NCBI GenBank assembly: GCA_902784045.1
Contig: CACZTE010000116.1
Span: 1-11,457 of the forward strand
Direction of reading: 5' to 3'
Length of the DNA: 11,457 nt
Origin: an uncultured Eubacterium sp.
GTDB taxonomy: Bacteria > Bacillota > Clostridia > Eubacteriales > Eubacteriaceae
Shown here: positions 1 to 5,955 of the stretch, in pieces
Layout: each line of letters begins with the position of its first letter
Position numbering within the stretch: the first letter of the stretch is position 1
Position numbers and translations under genes: made by a program
Notes under the pieces: model-generated
What the model was told of the DNA's origin: nothing
Database searches by the model: none
Seen by the model: the letters and a program-made list of their open reading frames with translations, nothing else

Positions 1-224
1 GGCCAGCAATAATCTTCGACAAATTCATCGGTGACATCTACCAGATGGCAGGCGGAGGCGCCGCAACTTTTGGCCCGTTCTTCCAGACCTTCGGTTTCTT
101 TGCCTTGACCCACATTGACGCAGACGCAAATGACGTCATAATTGTATGTTTCTTTGAGCCAGGGAATGATGGTGGTGGTGTCAAGGCCGCCGGAATATGC
201 CAGAATAACTTTCTTTTTTTCCAT
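1..224 (-). CDS. argG: Argininosuccinate synthase, N-terminal part (cut by window edge)
   Basis: Argininosuccinate synthase joins citrulline and aspartate, using ATP, in the seventh step of arginine synthesis in the cytoplasm. Only the first 74 codons lie in the window; the gene runs off the left edge. The translation begins MEKKKVILAYSGGLDTTTII and contains the PP-loop ATP-binding motif SGGLDT at residues 11-16, then VCVNVGQGKETEGLEERA and a DEFVEDY segment, all typical of the family's N-terminus. The start at 224 is preferred because GGAGGA (234-229) sits four bases upstream. An in-frame ATG at 284 would add 20 residues but has no ribosome binding site and lies in an inverted repeat. The gene is divergent from argC and shares its control region with it. 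I am sure of the family; full length cannot be assessed. Confidence 0.95.
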   Translation of the reverse strand, partial: MEKKKVILAYSGGLDTTTIIPWLKETYNYDVICVCVNVGQGKETEGLEERAKSCGASACHLVDVTDEFVEDYCW

Positions 225-248
225 ATTGTCCTCCATTTTGTGTTTGAA

Positions 249-284
249 ATGAAAAGACGCCGTCATTGGGATGAGTCTTTTCAT
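249..284 (-). repeat. Perfect 10-bp inverted repeat in the argG leader
   Basis: ATGAAAAGAC (249-258) and GTCTTTTCAT (275-284) are exact reverse complements around a 16-nt loop. In the predicted argG mRNA this hairpin lies between the transcription start (near 309) and the ribosome binding site (234-229). It has no run of U directly after it, so it is not a simple terminator. It could stabilise the leader, affect translation, or bind a protein as DNA; the sequence does not decide. Confidence 0.6.
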
Positions 285-307
285 AGTTGTGTGTATTGTT
301 TTTTTAT

Positions 308-325
308 TTTGTCAAATTATACAAC
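308..325. promoter_or_regulatory. Weak ARG box overlapping the argG -10 region
   Basis: TTTGTCAAATTATACAAC matches the E. coli-type ArgR operator pattern WNTGNATWWWWATNCANW with three mismatches counted by eye. Its start is exactly 42 bp (two 21-bp units) before the next box at 350. It covers the -10 hexamer of the argG promoter, where a bound repressor would block RNA polymerase. It is the least certain box because it is degenerate in an AT-rich stretch. Confidence 0.4.
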
Positions 326-344
326 AGACATTTGGTGAAATCAA
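316..344 (-). promoter_or_regulatory. Candidate argG promoter
   Basis: Read on the minus strand, TTGATT (344-339) and a perfect TATAAT (321-316) are separated by 17 bp, as for a vegetative sigma-A promoter. Transcription would begin near 309 and give a leader of about 85 nt before the argG start. An operator-like sequence (308-325) covers the -10 box and another (350-367) lies just upstream of the -35 box. The same hexamers and spacing occur in the opposing argC promoter. The start site itself is inferred. Confidence 0.7.
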
Positions 345-349
345 GTCAT

Positions 350-409
350 TATGAAAATTTATTCGCACAATTTAAATATTTATGCAAAAATGATGCTTGA
401 TTATTCATG
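350..409. promoter_or_regulatory. Three tandem ARG boxes (ArgR operator) between argG and argC
   Basis: Three 18-bp sequences start at 350, 371 and 392, each separated from the next by 3 bp. Against WNTGNATWWWWATNCANW the mismatches counted by eye are two (350-367), one (371-388, TTTAAATATTTATGCAAA) and four (392-409). Each keeps most of the invariant positions. Pairs of 18-bp boxes 3 bp apart are the known binding arrangement of the hexameric arginine repressor ArgR. The last box overlaps the argC -35 hexamer and the first abuts the argG -35 hexamer, so one nucleoprotein complex could shut both promoters when arginine is plentiful. ArgR is not encoded here. Confidence 0.7.
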
Positions 410-425
410 AGTTTAAGCGTATAAT
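397..425 (+). promoter_or_regulatory. Candidate argC promoter
   Basis: TTGATT (397-402) and a perfect TATAAT (420-425) are separated by 17 bp. Transcription would start near 432, about 66 nt before the argC start codon. The -35 box lies inside the operator-like sequence 392-409, and a further pair of boxes lies downstream of the start site, consistent with arginine repression. Confidence 0.75.
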
Positions 426-446
426 AGCTTCTATCCGAATGATGGA

Positions 447-485
447 AATGAGTATTTATGCAATTATTCGGAGAATTTATACAAT
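447..485. promoter_or_regulatory. Second ARG-box pair in the argC leader
   Basis: AATGAGTATTTATGCAAT (447-464) matches the ARG-box pattern WNTGNATWWWWATNCANW with one mismatch. After exactly 3 bp, a second 18-bp sequence (468-485) keeps a perfect right half (ATTTATACAAT) with three mismatches in the left half. The pair lies about 15-53 bp after the predicted argC transcription start and ends just before the ribosome binding site, so it could act as a roadblock or as a downstream half of a repression loop. Confidence 0.65.
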
Positions 486-497
486 TCGGAGTTTATC

Positions 498-1538
498 ATG
501 ATTAAAGCTGCTATTATCGGCGCCACCGGTTATGCCGGTCAGGCGCTGCTCGGCATATTAACCCGACATCCTGAAGTGGATGTCATGCATATTGGTTCGC
601 GTTCCTACGACGGCGAAAGGATTGACCGTGTTTATCCGCTGTACCGCGGTACTTTGGATGACACGTGTCAAAACCTCAGTGTCCGTGAGCTCGCTGATTC
701 GGCGGATGTGATTTTTCTCGCGCTGCCCCATGGCATCGCGTCGGCCCAAATTGACGAAAAGGTGCTTGACAAAACGGTGATTATCGATCTCGGCGCTGAT
801 TATCGTCTGAATGACGTGAATATTTATGAAAAATGGTATCAGGTCAAACACGAAAGTCCCGCGCTGCTGGCGTCGGCGGTTTACGGTCTTCCGGAACTTC
901 ACCGTGCTGAGATTACCCAAACCAATTTAATTGCCAATCCCGGATGCTACACCACCTGCAGTATTCTTACACTGGCGCCGCTGATCCAAGCCGGACTTAT
1001 TGATATCGATTCGGTTGTCATTGACGCGAAGTCCGGTGTGACCGGCGCCGGACGGGGAGAAACCCTGGCCAATCATTTTTGCGAGGTCAACGAGAACATC
1101 AAAGCTTATAAAATCGCTTCGCACCGTCATACCCCGGAAATCGAACAGGAATTGTCATTGCTTTCGGATAAAGAGATAACGCTACTTTTCACGCCTCATC
1201 TTGTGCCGATGAACCGCGGTATTTTGTCCTGTTGTTATGCTAAAGCGACGGAAGACTTGACCGCCGATAAGCTGGCGGAGGTTTACCGCGTGTTTTATGA
1301 AGGCGAACCTTTTGTGCGTTTGATCGGCAGCGCTTCGCCCGAAACCAGATGGGTAAAAGGCACAAACCTCATTGATATTGGTGTGACTTTCGATCCCAGA
1401 ACACGGCGAGTGATTGCCATGGGCGCCATCGACAATCTTTACAAAGGAGCTGCAGGTCAGGCTGTGCAAAATATGAACATCCGTTTCGGGCTTGACGAAA
1501 AGACAGGTCTCGATTTCGTGGCGGATTTTCCGGTTTAA
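498..1538 (+). CDS. argC: N-acetyl-gamma-glutamyl-phosphate reductase
   Basis: ArgC reduces N-acetylglutamyl phosphate with NADPH to N-acetylglutamate semialdehyde, the third step of arginine synthesis. The 346-residue product has the usual length of the single-domain enzyme. The N-terminal Rossmann fold shows the nucleotide-binding motif GATGYAG (8-14). The catalytic cysteine lies in NPGCYTT (Cys150), and the conserved HRHTPE segment (209-214) supplies the active-site histidine region. SGVTGAGRG (179-187) and the C-terminal NLYKGAAGQAVQNMNI block are also family hallmarks. GGAG (488-491) six bases before the ATG supports this start. It is the first gene of the arg cluster and divergent from argG, with ARG boxes over and after its promoter. 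Nothing appears damaged. Confidence 0.97.
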   Translation: MIKAAIIGATGYAGQALLGILTRHPEVDVMHIGSRSYDGERIDRVYPLYRGTLDDTCQNLSVRELADSADVIFLALPHGIASAQIDEKVLDKTVIIDLGADYRLNDVNIYEKWYQVKHESPALLASAVYGLPELHRAEITQTNLIANPGCYTTCSILTLAPLIQAGLIDIDSVVIDAKSGVTGAGRGETLANHFCEVNENIKAYKIASHRHTPEIEQELSLLSDKEITLLFTPHLVPMNRGILSCCYAKATEDLTADKLAEVYRVFYEGEPFVRLIGSASPETRWVKGTNLIDIGVTFDPRTRRVIAMGAIDNLYKGAAGQAVQNMNIRFGLDEKTGLDFVADFPV

Positions 1539-1612
1539 AAATCGTTTTTTGAATAAAAAACCAAAAAATCATAATTAACGGTCTATAAAATGCCATATTA
1601 TCTTTAAATATA

Positions 1613-1632
1613 CGATTGTCTTCGATTGTCTT
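1613..1632 (+). repeat. Two tandem 10-bp repeats upstream of argJ
   Basis: CGATTGTCTT occurs twice back to back (1613-1622 and 1623-1632), in the argC-argJ gap and covering the -35 part of the candidate argJ promoter. Each copy holds a TTGTCT that can serve as a -35 element, so the duplication changes promoter spacing. It could be a chance slippage product. Confidence 0.6.
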
Positions 1633-1643
1633 CATGTTATAAT
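1616..1643 (+). promoter_or_regulatory. Candidate argJ promoter with extended -10
   Basis: TTGTCT (1616-1621) is followed after 16 bp by a perfect TATAAT (1638-1643) preceded by TG at 1635-1636, an extended -10. Transcription would start near 1650, about 90 nt before argJ. This suggests argJ can be transcribed independently of argC. I found no convincing ARG box next to it. Confidence 0.5.
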
Positions 1644-1685
1644 AAGCATGTTATGTCGCTAAATGACAACAAGAACAATTATAAG

Positions 1686-1711
1686 TAATGATGTTTTAAG
1701 TTACATCATTA
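1686..1711 (+). repeat. Perfect 9-bp inverted repeat in the argJ leader
   Basis: TAATGATGT (1686-1694) and ACATCATTA (1703-1711) are exact reverse complements around the 8-nt loop TTTAAGTT. The element lies 27 bp before the argJ start and after the candidate promoter. It has no U-run after it. It is either an mRNA leader hairpin or a palindromic operator for an unidentified regulator; it does not fit the ARG-box pattern. Confidence 0.5.
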
Positions 1712-1738
1712 GCAAGACAAAAGAGAAAGGATTTATTC

Positions 1739-2965
1739 ATGAAAACAATCAAAGGCGGAGTTACCTCGGCAAAAGGATTTAATGTTTGTGGCGTTTCTGC
1801 GGGAATCAAAGCCAAAGACAAATTAGATACGGCGTTGATCGTATCCGATGTATCGGCAACGGCGGCAATCGTGACGACGACCAATGCGGTCAAAGCGGCC
1901 CCGGTGTTGTGGGATGACGCAGTCATCGGCGAAGATTACAATATTAAAGCTGTGATCATCAACAGCGGAAATGCCAACGCGTGTACCGGAGCTCAGGGAA
2001 TCGACGACGTTCATGCCGAAGTGGATGCAGTATCTAAGGCGTTCTCATGCGATCCCCATGAGGTGGCGGTGGCCTCTACCGGCGTCATTGGCGTCCCGCT
2101 TCCCGTCGGTCGCATCATTGATGCGCTTCCCGAATTAATCGCGGGGTTGTCGGCGGATGATGAGGCCGCGGATCAAGCGGCGTGGGCGATTCTTACGACG
2201 GATACCGTGCCGAAGACCGCTGCCGTGCAAGTGTTGATCGGCGGGAAAACCGTCACGGTCGGCGGCATGGCCAAAGGCTCTGGGATGATTTGCCCCAATA
2301 TGGCGACCATGCTTTCCTTTGTGACGACGGACTGCGCCATTACCAGAGACTGCTTGCAAACCATTTTATCGGAAACCGTGGGCGACACTTATAACATGAT
2401 GTCTGTCGACGGTGATATGAGCACCAATGATACGGTGCTTTTGCTGGCCAACGGCAAAGCGCAAAACAAGGAAATTGTGGACAAAGACAGCGCTGATTAT
2501 CTGACGCTTAAAAAAGCGGTGTACGCCGTCAACGAAATGCTGGCCAAAGCCATCGTTCGGGACGGCGAAGGCGCCACCAAACTCATTGAAGTTGAACTGA
2601 CCGGAGCAGCGACCAAAACCGAAGCCAAAATTTTGGCCAAAGGTGTGGTGACTTCCAATCTGGTTAAAGCGGCGTTTTTCGGCGAAGACGCCAATTGGGG
2701 GCGCGTTCTCTCGTCTCTCGGTTCGACGGGCGTCGCTTTTGATCCTCAAAAGGTGACCCTTGAATTTAAATCCGCCGGCGGGAGCGTCACCTTGTATAAA
2801 AAAGGCCAGCCCTTTTCCTTTAATGAGGAATTGGCCAAAAAAGTCCTCGAACAAAAAGAAATCACCGTTCTGGTCAAAATGGAAGAAGGCAATGCCTCTG
2901 CCAAAAGTTGGGGCTGTGATTTGACCTATGATTATGTTAAAATCAACGGAGAATACAGAACGTGA
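1739..2965 (+). CDS. argJ: Glutamate N-acetyltransferase / ornithine acetyltransferase
   Basis: ArgJ moves the acetyl group from N-acetylornithine to glutamate, releasing ornithine and recycling the acetyl group (cyclic arginine pathway). Many members also make N-acetylglutamate from acetyl-CoA. The 408-residue product is of normal length. The precursor cuts itself before the nucleophilic threonine in MATMLSF; here that is Thr190 (codon 2306-2308), giving alpha and beta chains. Other hallmarks are GNANACTG (77-84), the STGVIG oxyanion-hole segment (113-118), KGSGM (179-183) and the C-terminal YVKINGEYRT. The start has AAAGGA at 1726-1731, seven bases upstream. It stands 200 bp after argC with its own candidate promoter. 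Whether it is bifunctional cannot be read from the sequence; no argA is present in the window. Confidence 0.96.
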   Translation: MKTIKGGVTSAKGFNVCGVSAGIKAKDKLDTALIVSDVSATAAIVTTTNAVKAAPVLWDDAVIGEDYNIKAVIINSGNANACTGAQGIDDVHAEVDAVSKAFSCDPHEVAVASTGVIGVPLPVGRIIDALPELIAGLSADDEAADQAAWAILTTDTVPKTAAVQVLIGGKTVTVGGMAKGSGMICPNMATMLSFVTTDCAITRDCLQTILSETVGDTYNMMSVDGDMSTNDTVLLLANGKAQNKEIVDKDSADYLTLKKAVYAVNEMLAKAIVRDGEGATKLIEVELTGAATKTEAKILAKGVVTSNLVKAAFFGEDANWGRVLSSLGSTGVAFDPQKVTLEFKSAGGSVTLYKKGQPFSFNEELAKKVLEQKEITVLVKMEEGNASAKSWGCDLTYDYVKINGEYRT

Positions 2966-3049
2966 TTTGTTAGACGCTCATCCTTAAGAAACGGCGCAGC
3001 CGATAACGAATCATCAATCATTTAAATAATGAATCATTTATAACGTCTC

Positions 3050-3079
3050 GGTAAAACTCGGCAAATGCCGGGTTTTGCC
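3050..3079 (+). terminator. Terminator-like hairpin after argJ
   Basis: A 13-bp stem (3050-3062 with 3067-3079, two G-T wobbles) closes on the tetraloop AAAT: the core is CGGC/GCCG, flanked by AAAAC/GTTTT. The run of four T forms part of the 3' arm, so the hairpin may work as an intrinsic terminator with a short U tract, or as a processing or stability element. It lies 85 bp after the argJ stop and would reduce readthrough into argB. Confidence 0.5.
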
Positions 3080-3132
3080 ATTAATCATCATGTGGAAGCA
3101 TACGTCACTATCATTCTATTGGAGCTGGTAAA

Positions 3133-3144
3133 ATGTATGGTTGA
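3133..3144 (+). other. Three-codon upstream reading frame overlapping an alternative argB start
   Basis: ATG-TAT-GGT-TGA (3133-3144) has GGAG (3121-3124) eight bases upstream, a good ribosome binding site. Its stop overlaps an ATG at 3144 as TGATG, the form often used for coupled reinitiation. That ATG is in frame with argB and would give a 319-residue ArgB with a 21-residue extension. This may be chance; no homologue or expression evidence is available from the sequence. Confidence 0.25.
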
Positions 3145-3206
3145 TGATTGTTGCTTTATATTTGGTGATCCATTATTTAATAAAATCAAAAGAAAAGAGA
3201 GATTTC

Positions 3207-4103
3207 ATGACTATCGAAAACATGGGGAAGTACATTGAAAAAGCCAATACACTGGTGGAAGCGCTTCCCTATATCCGCGAGTTTCGCAAAAAAATCGTCG
3301 TGATTAAATACGGCGGTTCCTTTATGTACGATCAAAACATCAAGCAATCCGTTATTGATGACGTTGCTTTGATGAAACTTGTCGGGCTGCGTCCGATTAT
3401 GGTTCACGGCGGCGGAAAAGACATTTCCGCGATGTTGGGCCGCTTAAATGTGGAGACAGAATTTGTTGATGGCCTTCGCGTGACGGACAGTGAAACCGTC
3501 AAAGTGGCGGAAATGGTGTTGTCCGGCAAAATCAACAAAGAAATTGTCGCCCTCCTTCAGGAAAAGGGGATTGGCGCTGTCGGACTTTCCGGTAAAGACG
3601 GCGGCATGCTGCGGGTGAAAAAGAAACGCGGCAAAGATGGCGCCGATATCGGATTTGTGGGAGAGATTACCCGGGTTAAAACCGATTTACTCAACACCCT
3701 GATCAAAGGGGATTATGTGCCGGTCATCGCGCCGGTTGGCTGTGACAGCGCCGGCCGCTCTTACAATATCAACGCCGACCACGCGGCTTATGCCGTCGCT
3801 AAAGCGCTGGAAGCCGAAAAATTGGTTTATCTGACAGATACCGACGGGGTCTATATGGATTACCGCGATCCCAATTCCATCATTCGCAGGCTGAGCATTA
3901 AGGACGTGCGGCCGCTCATCGACGACGGAATTATTTCCGGCGGCATGATTCCCAAAGTGGAAAACGCGGTGGATGCCCTTCAATCAGGTGTCAATTCCGT
4001 TCATATTTTGGACGGCCGCGTTGAGCATTCTCTGTTGCTGGAACTCTTCACCGATGCCGGATGCGGAACGATGATTAAGGACACACTGCCGTCATACGGA
4101 TGA
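3207..4103 (+). CDS. argB: Acetylglutamate kinase
   Basis: ArgB phosphorylates N-acetylglutamate with ATP, the second and usually arginine-inhibited step of the cyclic pathway. The 298-residue product shows the amino acid kinase fold: KYGGS with Lys34, HGGGK (67-71), NINAD (187-191) and the second phosphate-binding lysine in GGMIPK (Lys250). The N-terminal helix (about 6-27, MGKYIEKANTLVEALPYI) and the C-terminal HSLLLELFTDAGCGTMI are as in hexameric, arginine-sensitive kinases, so feedback inhibition by arginine is inferred. I chose 3207 because the family normally begins a few residues before this helix; its ribosome binding site (AAAGAGAG, 3194-3201) is only moderate. An in-frame ATG at 3144 would add 21 mostly hydrophobic residues; ATG 3222 is also possible. 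The gene lies 241 bp after argJ. Confidence 0.94.
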   Translation: MTIENMGKYIEKANTLVEALPYIREFRKKIVVIKYGGSFMYDQNIKQSVIDDVALMKLVGLRPIMVHGGGKDISAMLGRLNVETEFVDGLRVTDSETVKVAEMVLSGKINKEIVALLQEKGIGAVGLSGKDGGMLRVKKKRGKDGADIGFVGEITRVKTDLLNTLIKGDYVPVIAPVGCDSAGRSYNINADHAAYAVAKALEAEKLVYLTDTDGVYMDYRDPNSIIRRLSIKDVRPLIDDGIISGGMIPKVENAVDALQSGVNSVHILDGRVEHSLLLELFTDAGCGTMIKDTLPSYG

Positions 4104-4360
4104 TGCGCTTTTGTGTTTCATCGATCAAGATTGCGCACATTTTTTCCGGGTCTCAAAGCCGACGCTGACTTTTATATAAGCATGCGCCCAATCGATTATT
4201 ATCATTTTTGTGACATGTGAAATCGGATGAATGGCTTGTTTGCTTAGAAAGCATTTCTTGGAATGGTGCTGCCAAACGGGGCATTCTCGTCTCGTTTATC
4301 CTAACTTTGTCCCAATTTTAGGGCGGAGATGATTCTCAACCTTTATGAAGAGGAGATAAA

Positions 4361-5551
4361 ATGAAAAGTCAACACATTATGGAACGCGGCAACGCGGTGA
4401 TGATGCCGACTTACGCGCGTTTTCCCATTGTTTTCGATCATGGAAAAGGATGTGAACTCACCGATGTAGACGGCAAAACCTATCTGGATTTTACAGCAGG
4501 TATTGCTGTCAATTGCCTGGGTTATGATCATCCGGCGCTGACTGCCGCCATCGATCAGCAGGCGCGCGAGATGCTTCACGTGTCCAATCTTTATTGGCAT
4601 GAGCCGATGGTGGACGCCGCCGAAAAGCTGACGCGTTTGAGCGGTCTTGATCAGGTGTTTATGTGCAACAGCGGTGCTGAAGCCAATGAAGCCGCCATGA
4701 AGCTTGCCCGTATTTACGCTAAGCACGAAAAATCAAAAGACGCGGTGGAGATTATCGCGATGGATCATTCTTTTCACGGTAGAACCTACGCGGCCATTAC
4801 CGCGACGGGACAGCCCAAATATCAAAAGGATTTGGATCCTTTAATGCCGGCCATTCGCCACGTGCCTTTCAACGATATCGACGCGCTGAACAGAGCGGTT
4901 TCTTCAAGGACAGCGGCGATTTTACTTGAACCTGTTCAGGGAGAAGGCGGTATTCATCCGGCTGATCCCGACTATTTGAAAGCGGTGCGCACCCTTTGCG
5001 ATGATCAGAATATCGTCTTGATTTTTGACGAAGTGCAGTGCGGCATCGGCAGAACAGGTACCTTTTTCGCTTACCAGCAGTACGGGATTAAGCCCGATAT
5101 CGTCTGTTTTGCCAAAGGCATTGCCGGCGGTGTCCCGATGGGAGGGATTATCGGTTCGGCGCGCGTCTCGCAGTATTTTACGCCGGGCACCCATGCCTCC
5201 ACTTTCGGCGCGGGACCGCTGGCCACGGCGGCGGCCAATGTCGTTTTGGATATTGTCGGCGATCCGGCGTTTTTGGATGAGGTGAAGCGCAAGGGCGACT
5301 ATCTCACAGAAGGGCTTCGCTCGCTTCAGGCAAAAGGCGATGTCATTATGGATATCAGAGGACTCGGGCTGATGCAGGGTATTGAACTGAGCTGCGAAGC
5401 CGGTCCCATTGTGAATCGCGCCATTGAAAACGGGCTGTTGCTCGTCGGCGCCGGCAGCCATGTCATTCGTTTTGTGCCGCCGCTTATCGTCTCTGAAACG
5501 GAGATTGACCGGGCGCTGGCCATTCTTGAAAAATCTTTGCCTACTGCGTAG
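4361..5551 (+). CDS. argD: Acetylornithine aminotransferase
   Basis: ArgD is a PLP-dependent class III aminotransferase that converts N-acetylglutamate semialdehyde and glutamate to N-acetylornithine and 2-oxoglutarate; some members also serve lysine synthesis. The 396-residue length is normal. Motifs in order are NSGAEANE (103-110, PLP phosphate binding), HSFHGRT (136-142), EPVQGEGG (190-197), DEVQCGIGRTG (223-233) and the Schiff-base lysine in FAKGIAGGVPMGG (Lys252). THASTFGAGPLATAAA (278-293) replaces the more usual GGNPL with GAGPL, a mild variation. AGGAG (4351-4355) five bases before the ATG fixes the start. Its place after argB in the cluster supports ArgD over other class III aminotransferases. 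It ends before a strong terminator at 5585. Confidence 0.94.
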   Translation: MKSQHIMERGNAVMMPTYARFPIVFDHGKGCELTDVDGKTYLDFTAGIAVNCLGYDHPALTAAIDQQAREMLHVSNLYWHEPMVDAAEKLTRLSGLDQVFMCNSGAEANEAAMKLARIYAKHEKSKDAVEIIAMDHSFHGRTYAAITATGQPKYQKDLDPLMPAIRHVPFNDIDALNRAVSSRTAAILLEPVQGEGGIHPADPDYLKAVRTLCDDQNIVLIFDEVQCGIGRTGTFFAYQQYGIKPDIVCFAKGIAGGVPMGGIIGSARVSQYFTPGTHASTFGAGPLATAAANVVLDIVGDPAFLDEVKRKGDYLTEGLRSLQAKGDVIMDIRGLGLMQGIELSCEAGPIVNRAIENGLLLVGAGSHVIRFVPPLIVSETEIDRALAILEKSLPTA

Positions 5552-5584
5552 AATAATCTGATATTGTTCGCTTTTTTATTTAGT

Positions 5585-5612
5585 CCGTGGTATGATAATA
5601 TCACGGTTTTTT
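5585..5612 (+). terminator. Intrinsic terminator after argD
   Basis: CCGTGGTAT and ATATCACGG (5585-5593 and 5598-5606) form a 9-bp stem with one G-T wobble and loop GATA, followed at once by six T (5607-5612). This is a standard Rho-independent terminator, placed 33 bp after argD and 34 bp before the first ATPase gene, so it separates the two transcription units. Its 3' arm can also pair with a downstream sequence (see 5600-5622). Confidence 0.85.
5588..5596 (+). promoter_or_regulatory. Candidate extended -10 promoter for the V-ATPase operon
   Basis: TGGTATGAT is an extended -10 element (TG, one base, TATGAT) inside the terminator stem. No well-spaced -35 is seen; TTGTTC (5564-5569) is 21 bp away, which is too far. 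Transcription would start near 5603, about 44 nt before the first gene. An upstream promoter with readthrough is an alternative. Confidence 0.35.
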
Positions 5613-5622
5613 AAATCGTGAT
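5600..5622 (+). repeat. Alternative hairpin overlapping the terminator
   Basis: ATCACG (5600-5605) and CGTGAT (5617-5622) are exact reverse complements with the T-tract in the loop. ATCACG is also the 3' arm of the terminator, so the two hairpins exclude each other. The 6-bp stem is weaker than the terminator's 9 bp, so it may have no role. Confidence 0.35.
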
Positions 5623-5646
5623 TAACAATAGAAAGGTGGTGAGATC

Positions 5647-5955
5647 ATGTCCATCTTAGATGCGATCAAAGAAGCGGAAGCTTTGGCGGAACAGACGCGA
5701 AAGGATGCCGCGAAACAAGCGCGCGAGATAATCGGTAAGGCCGAGGAAGAAGTGCTTGCTGACAGAGAAGCGCGGCTTTCTGCTCTTCGTGAAAAAGGAG
5801 CTGCCCTTATCGAGGAAGCGAAAATCGAAGAAAACGCCGCGGCGATTCGTGCTGTCGCGGAAGCTGGGTTAAAGGACGACGCAATGGTCAAGGAAGCTGA
5901 GAAGCGTTTTGACGATGCCCTTGCTTTTATATTGGAAAGGACGAAACACGCATGA
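5647..5955 (+). CDS. ahaH: V-type ATPase peripheral stalk subunit G/H
   Basis: This 102-residue protein is almost all charged, alanine-rich helix with heptad character (for example EAEALAEQTRKDAAKQAREI) and no membrane segment, as expected of the G/H subunit that pairs with subunit E to form the peripheral stalks holding the catalytic head against the membrane part. The sequence alone gives only a coiled coil; the identification rests mainly on its place directly before the subunit I gene, where this subunit stands in clostridial and Enterococcus operons. AAAGGTGGTGA (5632-5642) precedes the ATG. It overlaps the next gene by 4 nt (ATGA), so translation is probably coupled. It corresponds to AhaH of archaea and to the first gene of the E. 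hirae ntp operon. Confidence 0.85.
   Translation: MSILDAIKEAEALAEQTRKDAAKQAREIIGKAEEEVLADREARLSALREKGAALIEEAKIEENAAAIRAVAEAGLKDDAMVKEAEKRFDDALAFILERTKHA

Noticed and set aside
45..338. 97-codon plus-strand open frame at the left end
   Set aside because: It runs antisense through the argG start and across the divergent promoter region; the protein is low in recognisable features and argG on the other strand is unmistakable.
1531..1550. Possible terminator at the end of argC (short hairpin then six T)
   Set aside because: The stem has only two G-C pairs and overlaps the last codons; the T-run pairs equally well with the A-run at 1555-1560, so a functional terminator is doubtful.
2366..2854. 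162-codon minus-strand open frame inside argJ
   Set aside because: It is antisense to a clearly conserved coding region, has no family resemblance and no neighbour or binding site that supports it.
3005..3045. Repeated AATCAT motifs after argJ as ARG boxes
   Set aside because: The best 18-bp alignment has about five mismatches and lacks the right half-site; the stretch is simply AT-rich.
4104..4360. T-box or other riboswitch before argD
   Set aside because: No T-box consensus (AGGGTGGNACCGCG-like) or other leader motif was found; only weak, long-range pairings are visible.
4329..4364. Eleven-codon frame ending on the argD start (ATGA overlap), a possible leader peptide
   Set aside because: The GGAG upstream abuts the ATG with no spacing, and the peptide has no arginine run, so neither attenuation nor coupling is supported.
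4922..5461. 179-codon minus-strand open frame inside argD
   Set aside because: It is a shadow of argD; the conserved argD motifs run straight through it.
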